Source of the DNA: Haloferax litoreum
GTDB taxonomy: Archaea > Halobacteriota > Halobacteria > Halobacteriales > Haloferacaceae
Length of the DNA stretch: 64,000 nt
NCBI RefSeq assembly: GCF_009674605.1
Contig: NZ_WKJO01000001.1
Location: 1,054,001 to 1,118,000, forward strand
Reading direction: 5' to 3'
In this document: positions 26,488-35,878 of the stretch, one piece after another
Position numbering within the stretch: the first letter of the stretch is position 1
Layout of the letters: each line of letters opens with the position of its first letter
The notes under the pieces: model-generated
Told to the model about the DNA's origin: nothing
Databases searched by the model: none
The model's input: the letters and a program-made list of their open reading frames with translations, nothing else
Program-made: the position numbers and the translations under genes

Positions 26488-26595
26488 ATGAACTGGAAAC
26501 ACCGCCGTGACCTGTCGAAGGCTGAATCGAAGAAACGCGAAGCCACCGCGGGAACGAACTGGTCGTTCATCGCTGCCCTCGCCGGCGCGGCGTAA
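26488..26595 (+). CDS. Possible 35-residue small protein
   Basis: A short frame that begins ATG at 26488 and reads MNWKHRRDLSKAESKKREAT, then a short hydrophobic tail (WSFIAALAGAA) before TAA. An A/T-rich stretch (AAAACTTATG, about 26449-26458) lies 30-35 nt upstream and could be its promoter. A basic head with a hydrophobic tail suggests membrane association. It precedes the helicase gene by 178 nt on the same strand. No family recognised; it may not be translated. Confidence 0.35.
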   Translation: MNWKHRRDLSKAESKKREATAGTNWSFIAALAGAA

Positions 26596-26773
26596 GTCAG
26601 GAGACGGTCGGAATCGAACCCTGAACGGTCCCCCGAACACGTTTTTGTATCTTCGCCCGCCGAGCGGTGCCACCGGATGGAGAAACGCCTTTCCCCACGG
26701 ACGACTCGGCTACCTGTATGACCCTCGTCTTCGTCTCGCTTTCGGCCGCTGTACACACAGGGAGGTGCGCCCC

Positions 26774-29113
26774 GTGAAAGTCGTCGAAGCGGTCCCCGAA
26801 TTCGCCGACGCGTTCGGGTTCGACGAGTTCAACCGGATGCAACGCGAGGCGCTGCCGGGCATCCTCGACACCGACCACAACGTGGTCGCGTCCGCGCCCA
26901 CCGCCAGCGGGAAGACGGCGCTCGCGGAACTCGCTATCTGCAAGACGCTCCGCGACGACGGGACGGCCCTCTTCATCGCCCCGCTTCGCGCTCTGACCAC
27001 CGAGAAAGAGACCGAGTGGGAGCGTTTCGAGGACCTCGGCTACTCCGTCTACGTCGTCACCGGCGAACGCGACTTGAATCCCCGGCGCGCCGCACGCGCG
27101 GACATCCTCGTGATGACGCCGGAGAAGACGGACTCCGCGACGCGCAAACACGATTCAGCGCGTTACTCGTTCATCGAGGACGTCGACTGCGTCGTCATCG
27201 ACGAGGTCCACCTGCTCGACTCCGAGACGCGCGGCGGGGTGCTCGAAGTCACCGTCTCGCGGATGCGTCGCATCTGCGACCCGCGCATCGTGGCACTCTC
27301 GGCGACGATGCCGAACATCGACGACGTTGCGGCGTGGCTCGATGCGCCGCCCGAGACGACGTTCGAGTTCGGCGACGACTACCGGCCCGTGGACCTCCAC
27401 GCGGGCGTGAAGACGTACACGCACGGCGAGAACTCCTTCGCAGACAAGTACCGCCGCCTGTACCGGGCGTTCGACCTCGCGGAACCGCACATCCGCGACG
27501 GCGGGCAGTCGCTCGTCTTCGTCTCCTCGCGGCAGGATTCGGTTCGCGCCGCCGAGAAGGCCCGCGACGAACTCGCTAAACGTGACGTTCCAATCAGTTC
27601 CCGCGGCGACTACGACTTCCACAACGAGGCGAAGGAACTCAGCAACGACTCGCTCCGAAAATCCGTCTTAGACGGCGTGGGCTTCCACCACGCTGGCCTC
27701 GCCCGCGACGACCGGGAAGCGGTCGAAGAGTGGTTCAAAGAAGGGAAGATTCAGCTCCTGTTTTCGACCTCCACGCTGGCGTGGGGCGTGAACCTCCCCG
27801 CGCGGTGTGTCGTCATCCGCGACACGAAACACCACGACCCGCTCGAAGGCGAAGTCGACATCTCGCCGCTCGACATCCTCCAGATGCTCGGGCGCGCCGG
27901 CCGACCGGGGTACGACGACGTGGGATACGGGTGGGTCGTCTGCGACCACGCCGACCAGAACAAGTACCGCCGCCTGCTCCGGGAAGGCAAGGAAATCGAG
28001 TCACGTCTCGCAGAGGACCTCGACGCCCACCTCAACGCGGAGATTGCGATGGGAACGATTCGTGACTTAGACGACGTGATGTCGTGGTTGGAGACGACGT
28101 TCTACTACCGGCGAGCGCAGTCGGACCCCGGTGCCTACGACTTCGAAGACCTGCGCTCGCGCGTCCGCGACGTCCTCGACCGACTCGTCTCCCGCGGGTT
28201 CGTCGAGATGGACGACGACCTCTCTATCGACGCGACGGCACTCGGTCGTCTCACCTCGAAGTACTACCTCCGTCTCGGGACCGCGACCCGATTCTCGACG
28301 CTCGCCAACCGCGACCGAATCTCGGCCGACGACATCCTCGAAACAGTCGCCGGTGCGGCAGACTTCCGGCAAGTCTCGTCTCGACAGTCCGAAGTCGACG
28401 CCGTGAACTCGGTGTTGACGGGCGTCTCGACCGAACTCGAAGACGGCCCGCGGAAGGTGCTGGCCATCCTCCACGCGAGTATGGCGAACTCCACGCCGAG
28501 CGAACTTCGGAGCGACGCGTGGGTCATCCGCCAGAACGCGCTTCGACTCCTCTCGGCGCTCCGCGAGTTCTTGGATACGTTCGCGGACGCGCGCGCCGCC
28601 AACCTCGCCCGCCGGGTCGAAGCACGCGTCGACCACGGTGTCAGCGGCGACGCCGCGGCACTCACGGCAGTCGATGGCATCGGTCCCGGCCGTGCTCGCA
28701 CGCTCGCCACGGGCGGCCTCTCGTCACCGGCCGAGGTCGTCGACGCCGGCGTTCGGGAACTCACGCGCGCCGGTATCTCACAGGGTGTGGCCGAACGCGT
28801 CGTCGAGAGCGCCAAGGACCTTCCCGCACCAGAGCTTGAGTGGGGTGACTTCCCCGAGACGGTCGCTCGCGGCGAGAGCGACATGCACGACATCCGGGTG
28901 ACCAACACCGCCGGCGGCGGATCCATCGGCATCCGTGTCACCGTCAACGGCGTCGAGATGTCGGCGAAAGAGTGCTACCTCACGGACGAGGTTGTCGTCC
29001 CCGTCGGCGTCTTCGGCGCGACGGACGACGAACTCGAATTCACGGTCGAAGTGACGTTCCCCGACCTACCACTCTTGCCGATTCGGGAGACGCAGACGGT
29101 TCGGGTGGAGTAA
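26774..29113 (+). CDS. Hel308/Ski2-like superfamily 2 helicase
   Basis: A 779-residue SF2 helicase. Motif I is APTASGKT (41-48), motif II is DEVH (143-146), motif III is LSATMPN, and motif VI lies in QMLGRAGRPGYD. After the RecA domains come a winged-helix and ratchet-like region and a helix-hairpin-helix (DGIGPGRARTLATGG, from about 634), as in Hel308, which unwinds stalled forks. The last 90 residues form a beta-rich extension (EFTVEVTFPDLPLLPIRETQ). I start it at GTG 26774 because GGAGG stands 8 nt before it and the open frame upstream has no family resemblance. The gene is monocistronic. Confidence 0.88.
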   Translation: MKVVEAVPEFADAFGFDEFNRMQREALPGILDTDHNVVASAPTASGKTALAELAICKTLRDDGTALFIAPLRALTTEKETEWERFEDLGYSVYVVTGERDLNPRRAARADILVMTPEKTDSATRKHDSARYSFIEDVDCVVIDEVHLLDSETRGGVLEVTVSRMRRICDPRIVALSATMPNIDDVAAWLDAPPETTFEFGDDYRPVDLHAGVKTYTHGENSFADKYRRLYRAFDLAEPHIRDGGQSLVFVSSRQDSVRAAEKARDELAKRDVPISSRGDYDFHNEAKELSNDSLRKSVLDGVGFHHAGLARDDREAVEEWFKEGKIQLLFSTSTLAWGVNLPARCVVIRDTKHHDPLEGEVDISPLDILQMLGRAGRPGYDDVGYGWVVCDHADQNKYRRLLREGKEIESRLAEDLDAHLNAEIAMGTIRDLDDVMSWLETTFYYRRAQSDPGAYDFEDLRSRVRDVLDRLVSRGFVEMDDDLSIDATALGRLTSKYYLRLGTATRFSTLANRDRISADDILETVAGAADFRQVSSRQSEVDAVNSVLTGVSTELEDGPRKVLAILHASMANSTPSELRSDAWVIRQNALRLLSALREFLDTFADARAANLARRVEARVDHGVSGDAAALTAVDGIGPGRARTLATGGLSSPAEVVDAGVRELTRAGISQGVAERVVESAKDLPAPELEWGDFPETVARGESDMHDIRVTNTAGGGSIGIRVTVNGVEMSAKECYLTDEVVVPVGVFGATDDELEFTVEVTFPDLPLLPIRETQTVRVE

Positions 29114-29306
29114 CGACACCGACCCGTTCGAGAACAACGCTGTCGCTCTGTGGCGTAGAGCGAAGACCGGGAGATGGTACCCGGGAAGTTGTTGACGTGC
29201 GATGGCACAACAAACCTACCGAAGATTCCCGGCCTTCGGAGTAAACTGAACGCCCAAATAGTAAAAAGATTAAGAATATCTGTCTCGGAAGTTCGGCGCA
29301 GTCTCT

Positions 29307-29957
29307 TCAGTCGTCGCCGAGCAGTGCCGCCCGGAGTTCCTCGGGACCGTCCACGATTTGGTCGGCCTGCGAGAGGTCCAACTCGCTGTTGTGGTCCACG
29401 CGGTAGGCGATGGTGTGCGCCCCAGACCGGGCGGCCGATTCGATGCCGTTCACCGAGTCTTCGACGACGATGCACTCCTCGGGGGCGACGCCGAGTTCCG
29501 CGGCGGCGTGTTCGTAAATGTGGGGTTCGGGCTTGCCGGGGTCGTCGATGTCGTCCGCCGAGAGAACCAAGTCGAGTGGGTCGAGAGCGAACCGTTCGCG
29601 GACAGTCGAAATCCAGTCCTGTGGTGCAGACGAGACGATGGCGACTTTCTTCCCGGCGGCGCGGAGGTCGGAGAAGAGTTTCTCCGCGCCGTCCATCAGG
29701 ACTACTTTCTCACCGTAGAGTGCTTCGGCGTTCTCGTGGTACGCCGCGACGAACTCCTCTTTCGTGACGGTGGTCCCGTACTCCTCGTCGAGGTAGTCGT
29801 ATATCTCGCGGAAGTTCATCCCCGTAATCTCCTCGTGTGCGGGGTCACCGGATTCGATGGCGTCGGCGAAGACCCAGTCGTCCTCGAAGGCGTGCCAGTA
29901 CTGTTCGGAATCGACCAACACTCCGTCCATGTCGAACAGCACGACGTTCGCATCCAT
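29307..29957 (-). CDS. HAD-superfamily hydrolase (phosphoglycolate phosphatase / beta-phosphoglucomutase-like)
   Basis: The 216-residue protein has HAD motif I VLFDMDGVLVDSEQYWH, a helical cap (EEITGMNFREIYDYLDEEYG), motif II VSSAPQD, motif III Lys in the DDIDDPGKPEP segment, and motif IV VVEDSVNGIE. This is the subfamily I arrangement with a C1 cap, shared by phosphoglycolate phosphatases, beta-phosphoglucomutases and other small-molecule phosphatases. The substrate is not clear. It is separated from the convergent helicase gene by about 190 nt with no other gene. Confidence 0.88.
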   Translation of the reverse strand: MDANVVLFDMDGVLVDSEQYWHAFEDDWVFADAIESGDPAHEEITGMNFREIYDYLDEEYGTTVTKEEFVAAYHENAEALYGEKVVLMDGAEKLFSDLRAAGKKVAIVSSAPQDWISTVRERFALDPLDLVLSADDIDDPGKPEPHIYEHAAAELGVAPEECIVVEDSVNGIESAARSGAHTIAYRVDHNSELDLSQADQIVDGPEELRAALLGDD

Positions 29958-30089
29958 ACCACGACCTGTGGCCTCGCCGACAAAAGTCCTTCGTGAGGCG
30001 GCATGGTTTCACCTCGCCAACCGAACCTCGCTCTCGCGCATGAACCTTCGCACGAAGGTTCAAATCGGAATCCGGGGTCACCCCGGCAC

Positions 30090-30821
30090 ATGGAATCTAT
30101 CCGCGTCTTCGCAGGCGACTGCACCGTCCGATTCGAGGGGTCTCGTGACCGCGTCCAACGTGGTCGGGTCGTCGTCGTCGCCAAACCCGACCGAACCGTC
30201 CTCGTCCACGACACCAGTGGGTACCAACCCGTCGCGTGGTTGACCCGCGCCGACTCGTTGACGGTCGAATCTGGACCAGAGTCGTTCGGCATCGTCGCCC
30301 GCGCAGGCGACCAAGTCCTCACCGTCGAATCGCACGATTCCGCTCGTCGCTCCGAGTACCCCGCGAGTGAAGCAGGTGTCCCAGTCGGCAGTCACCCCGG
30401 CACCGGCGAACCTCTCGTCCGAACCGGTGGGTCAGTCGTCGGCCTCGACTCGGGCGTCGAGTTTTCGCTTCCGGCGGGTGCGACAGTCCTCGACGAGACG
30501 TGCGACGACTGTGGGTTGCCACTGATGCGGGTCGAACGCGGGGCCACCTTCGAGGTGTGCATCGACCGTCAGTGCGACCCGCTGGACGACCACGTGAAAG
30601 ACCGGTTCGACGGCGAGTGGACGTGTCCCGACTGCGGGTCGCCGCTTCGCATCATCCGCCGCGGCGGTCGGTTGCTCGCCGGGTGCGACGCCTACCCCGA
30701 GTGTGAGACGGCATTCTCGGTCCCGTCAGGTGTCGTCGTGGACGACTGTGAGTGCGGCCTGCCGATATTCGAGACGGGTCGCGGTCGGCGGTGTCTCGAC
30801 TCCACGTGTGCGTTCGCATGA
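30090..30821 (+). CDS. NucS N-terminal-like domain (DUF91) fused to topoisomerase-type zinc ribbons
   Basis: A 243-residue protein. Residues 1-100 resemble the N-terminal DNA-binding half of the endonuclease NucS/EndoMS: VFAGDCTVRFEG, then VVVVAKPDRTVLVHDTSGYQ, then PVAWLTRADSL. The NucS nuclease domain is missing. Instead there are three C4 zinc-ribbon units like those at the C-terminus of topoisomerase I: Cys 138/141 with 157/162, Cys 179/182 with 199/205, and Cys 220/222 with 235/240. It probably binds single-stranded or damaged DNA without cutting it. The next gene in the same direction is endA. Confidence 0.8.
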   Translation: MESIRVFAGDCTVRFEGSRDRVQRGRVVVVAKPDRTVLVHDTSGYQPVAWLTRADSLTVESGPESFGIVARAGDQVLTVESHDSARRSEYPASEAGVPVGSHPGTGEPLVRTGGSVVGLDSGVEFSLPAGATVLDETCDDCGLPLMRVERGATFEVCIDRQCDPLDDHVKDRFDGEWTCPDCGSPLRIIRRGGRLLAGCDAYPECETAFSVPSGVVVDDCECGLPIFETGRGRRCLDSTCAFA

Positions 30822-30925
30822 GTCGTCGGTACGAGGAGTGCCACTGGTCTCGTCGGTGGCGACACCCGAACGTTCGTCCCGCCGGCATCGCAGGCCCTTT
30901 GTCGTCGCCCCGCCCCGATTCGTGT

Positions 30926-31945
30926 ATGCAAGGACGCCTCGAAGACGGTGTCGTCCACCTCCCGGGCGACGCCCGCCAGCGGTTCCACGACTCGCGTGGC
31001 TACGGGAGGCCGACCGGTGGGAACGACCTCGATGTCGCGCCCGTCGAGGCCGCGCACCTCCTCTCGCGCGGCGACATCGACGGCGTAGACGGGATGGGCC
31101 TGCGCGAACTCCTCGCGCGAACCGGCACCACGCTCGACTTCGTCGTCTACAAAGACCTCCGCGACCGGGGATTCTACCTCTCGCCCGCACGCGAAGGATG
31201 GCCCGGCGTGGACGACCCGGACGGTGCCGACTTCCTCGTCTACCCGCGCGGCAAAGGTCCGTGGGACGGCGTGGTCGAACACCGAGTTCGAGTCGCCGGC
31301 GAACGCCAGTCGATTCCCGTCTCCTCGCTCGGTGAGACGGTCCTCGCCATCGTCGACGAGGACGGCGACTTGACGTACTTCGACACCGAGGGCTACGTTC
31401 CCGAGGGGTCGGCCACCGAGGACCTCCCGTCTGGCCTCGACGCAGAACTCCTCTCGGACCGGGCGCTCCTGTGGACCGGCGTCGACCAGTTGTACCAACA
31501 GGGATTCTACGGCCAGCGACTCTACGGCCGAAACGCAGACAGCGGTCCGCTCCAACTCTCGCTCCTCGAAGCGGCGTCCCTCGCCTGCCGCGACGCACTC
31601 GATATCGCCGAATCCGATGTCGTCGCTCGCGGCCGCGACGTGGAAGGCGACCGCTTCGACCGCCGTCTCGCGGTCTACTCCGCACTCCGCGAGGCAGGGA
31701 CGGTTCCCAAGAGCGGGTTCAAGTTCGGGTCGGACTTCCGGGTCTACACCGACTTCGAGACGGTGTCGAACCTCTCGCACTCCGAGTTCCTCGTGCGCGT
31801 GGTCACGCCCGACCACACGTTCGTCCCGCGTGACCTCTCGCTGGACGTTCGTCTCGCGGGCGGTGTCCGCAAGCGAATGGTTTTTGCGCTGACCGACGCC
31901 AACGGACAGATAGACTGGCTTTCGGTCAGTCGGCTTACGCCATGA
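30926..31945 (+). CDS. endA: tRNA-intron (splicing) endonuclease
   Basis: The 339-residue enzyme cuts bulge-helix-bulge motifs in precursor tRNA and rRNA. It is the long archaeal form with a duplicated fold, acting as a dimer. The catalytic triad is visible in the C-terminal repeat: Tyr 274 (FRVYTDF), His 285 (LSHSEF) and Lys 316 (VRKRMVF), spaced as in other archaeal EndA proteins. The ATG at 30926 begins MQGRLEDGVVHLPGDARQRF, the usual start; an in-frame ATG at 30818 would overlap the upstream gene. Its stop overlaps the trpS ATG by four nucleotides. Confidence 0.95.
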   Translation: MQGRLEDGVVHLPGDARQRFHDSRGYGRPTGGNDLDVAPVEAAHLLSRGDIDGVDGMGLRELLARTGTTLDFVVYKDLRDRGFYLSPAREGWPGVDDPDGADFLVYPRGKGPWDGVVEHRVRVAGERQSIPVSSLGETVLAIVDEDGDLTYFDTEGYVPEGSATEDLPSGLDAELLSDRALLWTGVDQLYQQGFYGQRLYGRNADSGPLQLSLLEAASLACRDALDIAESDVVARGRDVEGDRFDRRLAVYSALREAGTVPKSGFKFGSDFRVYTDFETVSNLSHSEFLVRVVTPDHTFVPRDLSLDVRLAGGVRKRMVFALTDANGQIDWLSVSRLTP

Positions 31946-33531
31946 CAGACGACGAACCCGCGGAGCGCATCCGCACCGATGGAGGCACAGCAGAGGGAGC
32001 AGACGAAGTCGCTCTCGACCCGTGGGGCTCGTCGACCATCGCCGACTACCGCAAACTGTTCGAGGAGTTCGGCATCGAGGAGTTCGACGAAATCCTCGAC
32101 GAGGTACCGAACCCACACTACCTGATGCGCCGGGGGGTCATCTTCGGCCACCGCGACTACCGCCCGGTACTCGAAGCGATGCGCGACGGTGACGACTTCG
32201 CCGTCCTCTCGGGGTTCATGCCGACGGGCGACCCCCACATCGGCCACAAACTCGTCTTCGACGAGATAATCTGGCATCAACAGCAGGGTGGCGACGCGTA
32301 CGGCCTCATCGCCGACATGGAGGCCCACTCTGCCCGTGGCATCTCGTGGGACGAAATCAACGAGCACAGCCGCGACTACCTGCTGTCGCTCATCGCACTC
32401 GGCTTCGACACCGAGGAGGGCGAACTCTACCGTCAGTCGGACAACGACCGACTCCAGCGACTCGCGTTCGAACTCGGTGGGAAGGCCAACTACTCGGAGT
32501 TCGAGGGTATCTACGGGTTCGACGGTGAGACCAACATTTCGCACATGCAGTCGGTTGTCACCCAGATGGCCGACATCCTCTACCCGCAGTTGGACGACCC
32601 GCAACCGACGGTCATCCCGGTCGGCCCCGACCAGGACCCCCACGTCCGGTTCGCCCGTGACCTCGCCACGCGGATGCGCTTTTTCAAAGTGACCGAGGCG
32701 TTCGCGTCGTTCGAACTCTCGGACGCCGAACGTCCGGTGGTCGCCGCCGCCTACGACGCCCGCGAGGAGTACGCCGAAGACGCCGATGTGCCGCGGTGCG
32801 GTGAAGCGGCCGAGTGGTTAGCCGACGCCGACCTCGACGCCGCCGGTATCCTCGTGGACGAATCCGTCCGCGACTCGGCGGTCGAGAAACTCGAAAACGC
32901 CGGCATGGAACCGCTCCGTCCGCGTATTCGGTTCTTCGCCCGGCAGGCTACCGACGAGGCGTTCGAGGCACTCATCGAGGAAATCGAGGGCGAGAAGCGT
33001 CGGTACGACCAGCACATCGACGCCTTCGACGTCGACGTCGAGGAAGCCGAAGACCTCGCCCGCGAGGTAGAGGCCCACCACGGCGGCTACGGGTTCATCC
33101 CGCCGTCGTCCATCTATCACCGCTTCATGACCGGTCTCACGGGCGGCAAGATGTCGTCGTCCATCCCGGCGAGTCACATCTCGCTGTTGGACGACCCCGA
33201 AGACGGCTACGACAAGGTCAAGTCCGCGACGACCGGTGGCCGCGACACGGCCGAGGAACAACGCGAACTCGGCGGCGAGGCCGACAAGTGCCCCGTCTAC
33301 GAACTGTACGCCTACCTCCTCACCGGCGACGACGACGAACTCGCCAAAGAGGTGTACGACGAGTGTGTCGGCGGCGAACGACTCTGTGGCGGGTGCAAAG
33401 AGCAGGCCGCGACGATGATGCGCGAGTTCCTCGAAGACCATCAGGAGAAGCGCGAAGAAGCGGAAGCAATCCTCGACTCGCTCGATATCGACTTAGAGAC
33501 AGAACGACGGGGCGTCGCCGCCGAACACTAA
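31942..33531 (+). CDS. trpS: Tryptophanyl-tRNA synthetase
   Basis: The 529-residue class I synthetase charges tRNA-Trp. The HIGH-type motif is PTGDPHIGH (94-102) and the KMSKS-type loop is GGKMSSSIP (Lys 403). The first 30 residues are an acidic extension common in haloarchaeal enzymes. CxxC pairs at the C-terminus (CVGGERLCGGCKEQ) may hold zinc. It is translationally coupled to endA through an ATGA overlap. In haloarchaea the precursor of tRNA-Trp carries an intron removed by EndA, so the pairing joins two steps in making Trp-tRNA. Confidence 0.95.
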   Translation: MTDDEPAERIRTDGGTAEGADEVALDPWGSSTIADYRKLFEEFGIEEFDEILDEVPNPHYLMRRGVIFGHRDYRPVLEAMRDGDDFAVLSGFMPTGDPHIGHKLVFDEIIWHQQQGGDAYGLIADMEAHSARGISWDEINEHSRDYLLSLIALGFDTEEGELYRQSDNDRLQRLAFELGGKANYSEFEGIYGFDGETNISHMQSVVTQMADILYPQLDDPQPTVIPVGPDQDPHVRFARDLATRMRFFKVTEAFASFELSDAERPVVAAAYDAREEYAEDADVPRCGEAAEWLADADLDAAGILVDESVRDSAVEKLENAGMEPLRPRIRFFARQATDEAFEALIEEIEGEKRRYDQHIDAFDVDVEEAEDLAREVEAHHGGYGFIPPSSIYHRFMTGLTGGKMSSSIPASHISLLDDPEDGYDKVKSATTGGRDTAEEQRELGGEADKCPVYELYAYLLTGDDDELAKEVYDECVGGERLCGGCKEQAATMMREFLEDHQEKREEAEAILDSLDIDLETERRGVAAEH

Positions 33532-33549
33532 CGAACTCACCACTGGGGG

Positions 33550-34572
33550 CTACAACCCCACGTCTTCGCCGACGCCGCGTTCACGCGCTTTTTCGTAGAG
33601 GTATTCGGCCGTCGCCGCATCGAGCACCGCCGAGCCAACGCTCTCGACGACGAGAATCTCTTCGTCTGAGTCCCGGCCGACGACGCCCTCGAACACCTCC
33701 GAGAGGGGCACGAGGTCCGACTCCGAGAGGCCGGCCTCACGTACGTCGCCGATGTCTGCGACTTCCTCGGGAACGTCGGCGAAGACCCGCGCCGCCCGGT
33801 CGAACGTCGTCTCGTCGAGTTCCTGCATCTCCGCGGTGTAGGCACCGACGGCGACGACGAGCGTACCGGGTTCGAGCGATTTGCCGTCGAACACGGGGTC
33901 GGTACTGGTCGTCGCGGTGACGACGACGTTCGCGTCGGAGACGGCTTCTTCGGGTGAATCGACCGCATCCGCGGGGAGTCCCTCGCCACGCAGGTCGGCG
34001 GCGCACACGTCGCGAGAGTCGCTGGGTGAGTAGATACGAACCGACTCGACGTCGGACCCCGCGGCGATAGCGCGGGTCTGCCAGCGTGCCTGTGTGCCCG
34101 CGCCGATGACACCGAGTCGAATCGGGTCGGTAGCGAGGTACTCTGCGGCCAATCCACCGATGCACCCCGTGCGAGCGCTGGTGATGCTGTTCCCGTCGAA
34201 GAACCCGAGTGGGAGGCCGGTCGTCGAGTCGGTCAGGACGACCTGTGCGTTCACCGTCGGGAGGCACTGCGCGGCGTTGTTCGGGTGGACGGCAGCGAGT
34301 TTTGTCGCGTACACTGACCGCCCGTGGATGTACGCCGGCATCGTCAGCGCGGTTCCGAGTGGCGAATCTGTCGCTGGGTCCTCGTTCGACTCTCCCTGTG
34401 GGCCGATTCCGTCTCGAATACTGTCGACACGAATACCGACCGGAAAGTGTGGCCTCGGTGGCCGCTCGACCTCGCCGCGGCCCTGCTTCACGAACGCCTC
34501 TTCGACGACTGGGAAGAGCTCTGAGAGCGAGAGAAGTTCGCGGACGGCGTCCGCAGAGAGAATCTGAACCAT
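33550..34572 (-). CDS. Ornithine cyclodeaminase / mu-crystallin family enzyme
   Basis: The 340-residue NAD(P)-dependent protein has the family signature FFDGNSITSARTGCIGGLAAE followed closely by the Rossmann loop GVIGAGTQARWQTRA. The Lys before the VHPNN motif (TKLAAVHPNN) and the following Asp are substrate-binding positions. Members include ornithine cyclodeaminase, archaeal alanine dehydrogenase and Delta1-pyrroline-2-carboxylate reductase; the sequence alone does not decide. The ATG at 34570-34572 is used. It is divergent from a FAD-dependent amine oxidase, which suggests amino-acid catabolism. Confidence 0.88.
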   Translation of the reverse strand: MVQILSADAVRELLSLSELFPVVEEAFVKQGRGEVERPPRPHFPVGIRVDSIRDGIGPQGESNEDPATDSPLGTALTMPAYIHGRSVYATKLAAVHPNNAAQCLPTVNAQVVLTDSTTGLPLGFFDGNSITSARTGCIGGLAAEYLATDPIRLGVIGAGTQARWQTRAIAAGSDVESVRIYSPSDSRDVCAADLRGEGLPADAVDSPEEAVSDANVVVTATTSTDPVFDGKSLEPGTLVVAVGAYTAEMQELDETTFDRAARVFADVPEEVADIGDVREAGLSESDLVPLSEVFEGVVGRDSDEEILVVESVGSAVLDAATAEYLYEKARERGVGEDVGL

Positions 34573-34665
34573 ACACGTGCTACTCACGTCGGGAAAATGA
34601 AACTACCGTGTATCGATACCGTGTCACAGACACACTCATAACACTGGGAAAAATCAGTGACGACC

Positions 34666-35844
34666 ATGCACGTCCTCATCGTCGGTGGCGGCGTCGTCGG
34701 ACTCGCCTGCGCGTACGCCCTCACCGACCGCGGTGCCGACGTTACCGTCTGCGAGGCGGGGACACTCGGCGGCGGAAGTACCGGCCGGGCGGCGGGCGGC
34801 ATCCGAACGCAGTTTTCCACCCGGGTCAACGTCGAACTCTCGCTTTCGAGTATCCCCGTCTGGGAGTCGTTCGCCGACGAGTTCGGCGTCGATATCGACT
34901 ACCGCCGGCCGGGATACCTCTTCCTCGCGCGGACCGAAGAGACGGCGTCGGCCTTCCGCGACAACGTCGAGATGCAGACCGAGTTGGGCGCGCCGAGTCG
35001 CGTCCTCGACCCCGAGAAAGCGCGCGCGCACGTCCCCGAACTCCGCACAGAACAGTTCGTCGCGGCAACCTACTCCCCTGCTGATGGCATCGCCGACCCG
35101 CACTCCGCGGTACAGGGATACGCAGACGCGGTCCGCAACGCTGGTGGCGACATACGGAGCAATACACCGGTGACGGGACTCGAACGCGAGGGTGACGGGG
35201 GCGGCGAGAGTGAGGACGACGACAGTCGCGCGTGGCACGTCGAGACGCCGGACGAGACGTTCGAGGCGGATGCCGTGGTCTGTGCGGCGGGCGCGTGGAC
35301 GAAGCGCGTCGCCGCATTCGCCGGTCTCGACCTGCCAATCGCCCCCCGCCGGCGACAAATCGCGGTCGTCGAACCGGACGGTGACCTCCCGGACGACGCA
35401 CCGTTGACAATCGACCTCGACACAGGGTCGTACTTCCGCCCGGAACGGGACGACACCGCCATCGTCGGCGGACACTTCGCCGACTCGGACCCGGACGTGG
35501 ACCCCGACCGGTTCGACGAGTCGATGGACGTCGACTGGGCGGTGGAGGCGACAGAACGCGCCGACGACTGCGCCGCGTACTTCGGGCCGGAGACGAGGAT
35601 TCGCAACGGGTGGGCCGGGTTGTACGCCGTGACGCCCGACCACCACGCGATTCTGGACGAAGTCGCGCCGGGGTTCGTCGTCGCCGCCGGCTTTTCGGGA
35701 CACGGTTTCCAGCACGCACCGGCGACTGGTGAGGCGGTTGCTGACTTCTGTCTCGACGAGAACGAGTGTGACGTGGACGTGTCGGACCTCTCGCTGGACC
35801 GATTCGAGGCGGGCGAGACGCTCACAGAACAGAACGTGGCGTGA
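34666..35844 (+). CDS. FAD-dependent oxidoreductase, DadA/glycine-oxidase family
   Basis: A 392-residue flavoprotein. The dinucleotide loop is GGGVVGLACAYAL near residue 7, GGGSTGRAAGGIRTQ is the segment that follows the FAD loop, and the C-terminal GFSGHGFQHAPATGEAV is the second FAD contact typical of D-amino-acid dehydrogenases, sarcosine oxidase and glycine oxidase. It should oxidise a secondary or D-amino acid. A TATA-like element CTCATAACAC (about 34634-34643) lies 27 nt before the ATG at 34666, so I prefer that over an in-frame GTG at 34657. Divergent partner of the ornithine cyclodeaminase-like gene. Confidence 0.88.
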   Translation: MHVLIVGGGVVGLACAYALTDRGADVTVCEAGTLGGGSTGRAAGGIRTQFSTRVNVELSLSSIPVWESFADEFGVDIDYRRPGYLFLARTEETASAFRDNVEMQTELGAPSRVLDPEKARAHVPELRTEQFVAATYSPADGIADPHSAVQGYADAVRNAGGDIRSNTPVTGLEREGDGGGESEDDDSRAWHVETPDETFEADAVVCAAGAWTKRVAAFAGLDLPIAPRRRQIAVVEPDGDLPDDAPLTIDLDTGSYFRPERDDTAIVGGHFADSDPDVDPDRFDESMDVDWAVEATERADDCAAYFGPETRIRNGWAGLYAVTPDHHAILDEVAPGFVVAAGFSGHGFQHAPATGEAVADFCLDENECDVDVSDLSLDRFEAGETLTEQNVA

Positions 35845-35878
35845 GGGAGTGAGGTGAGCGTGTGAGGAGACGACTCCG

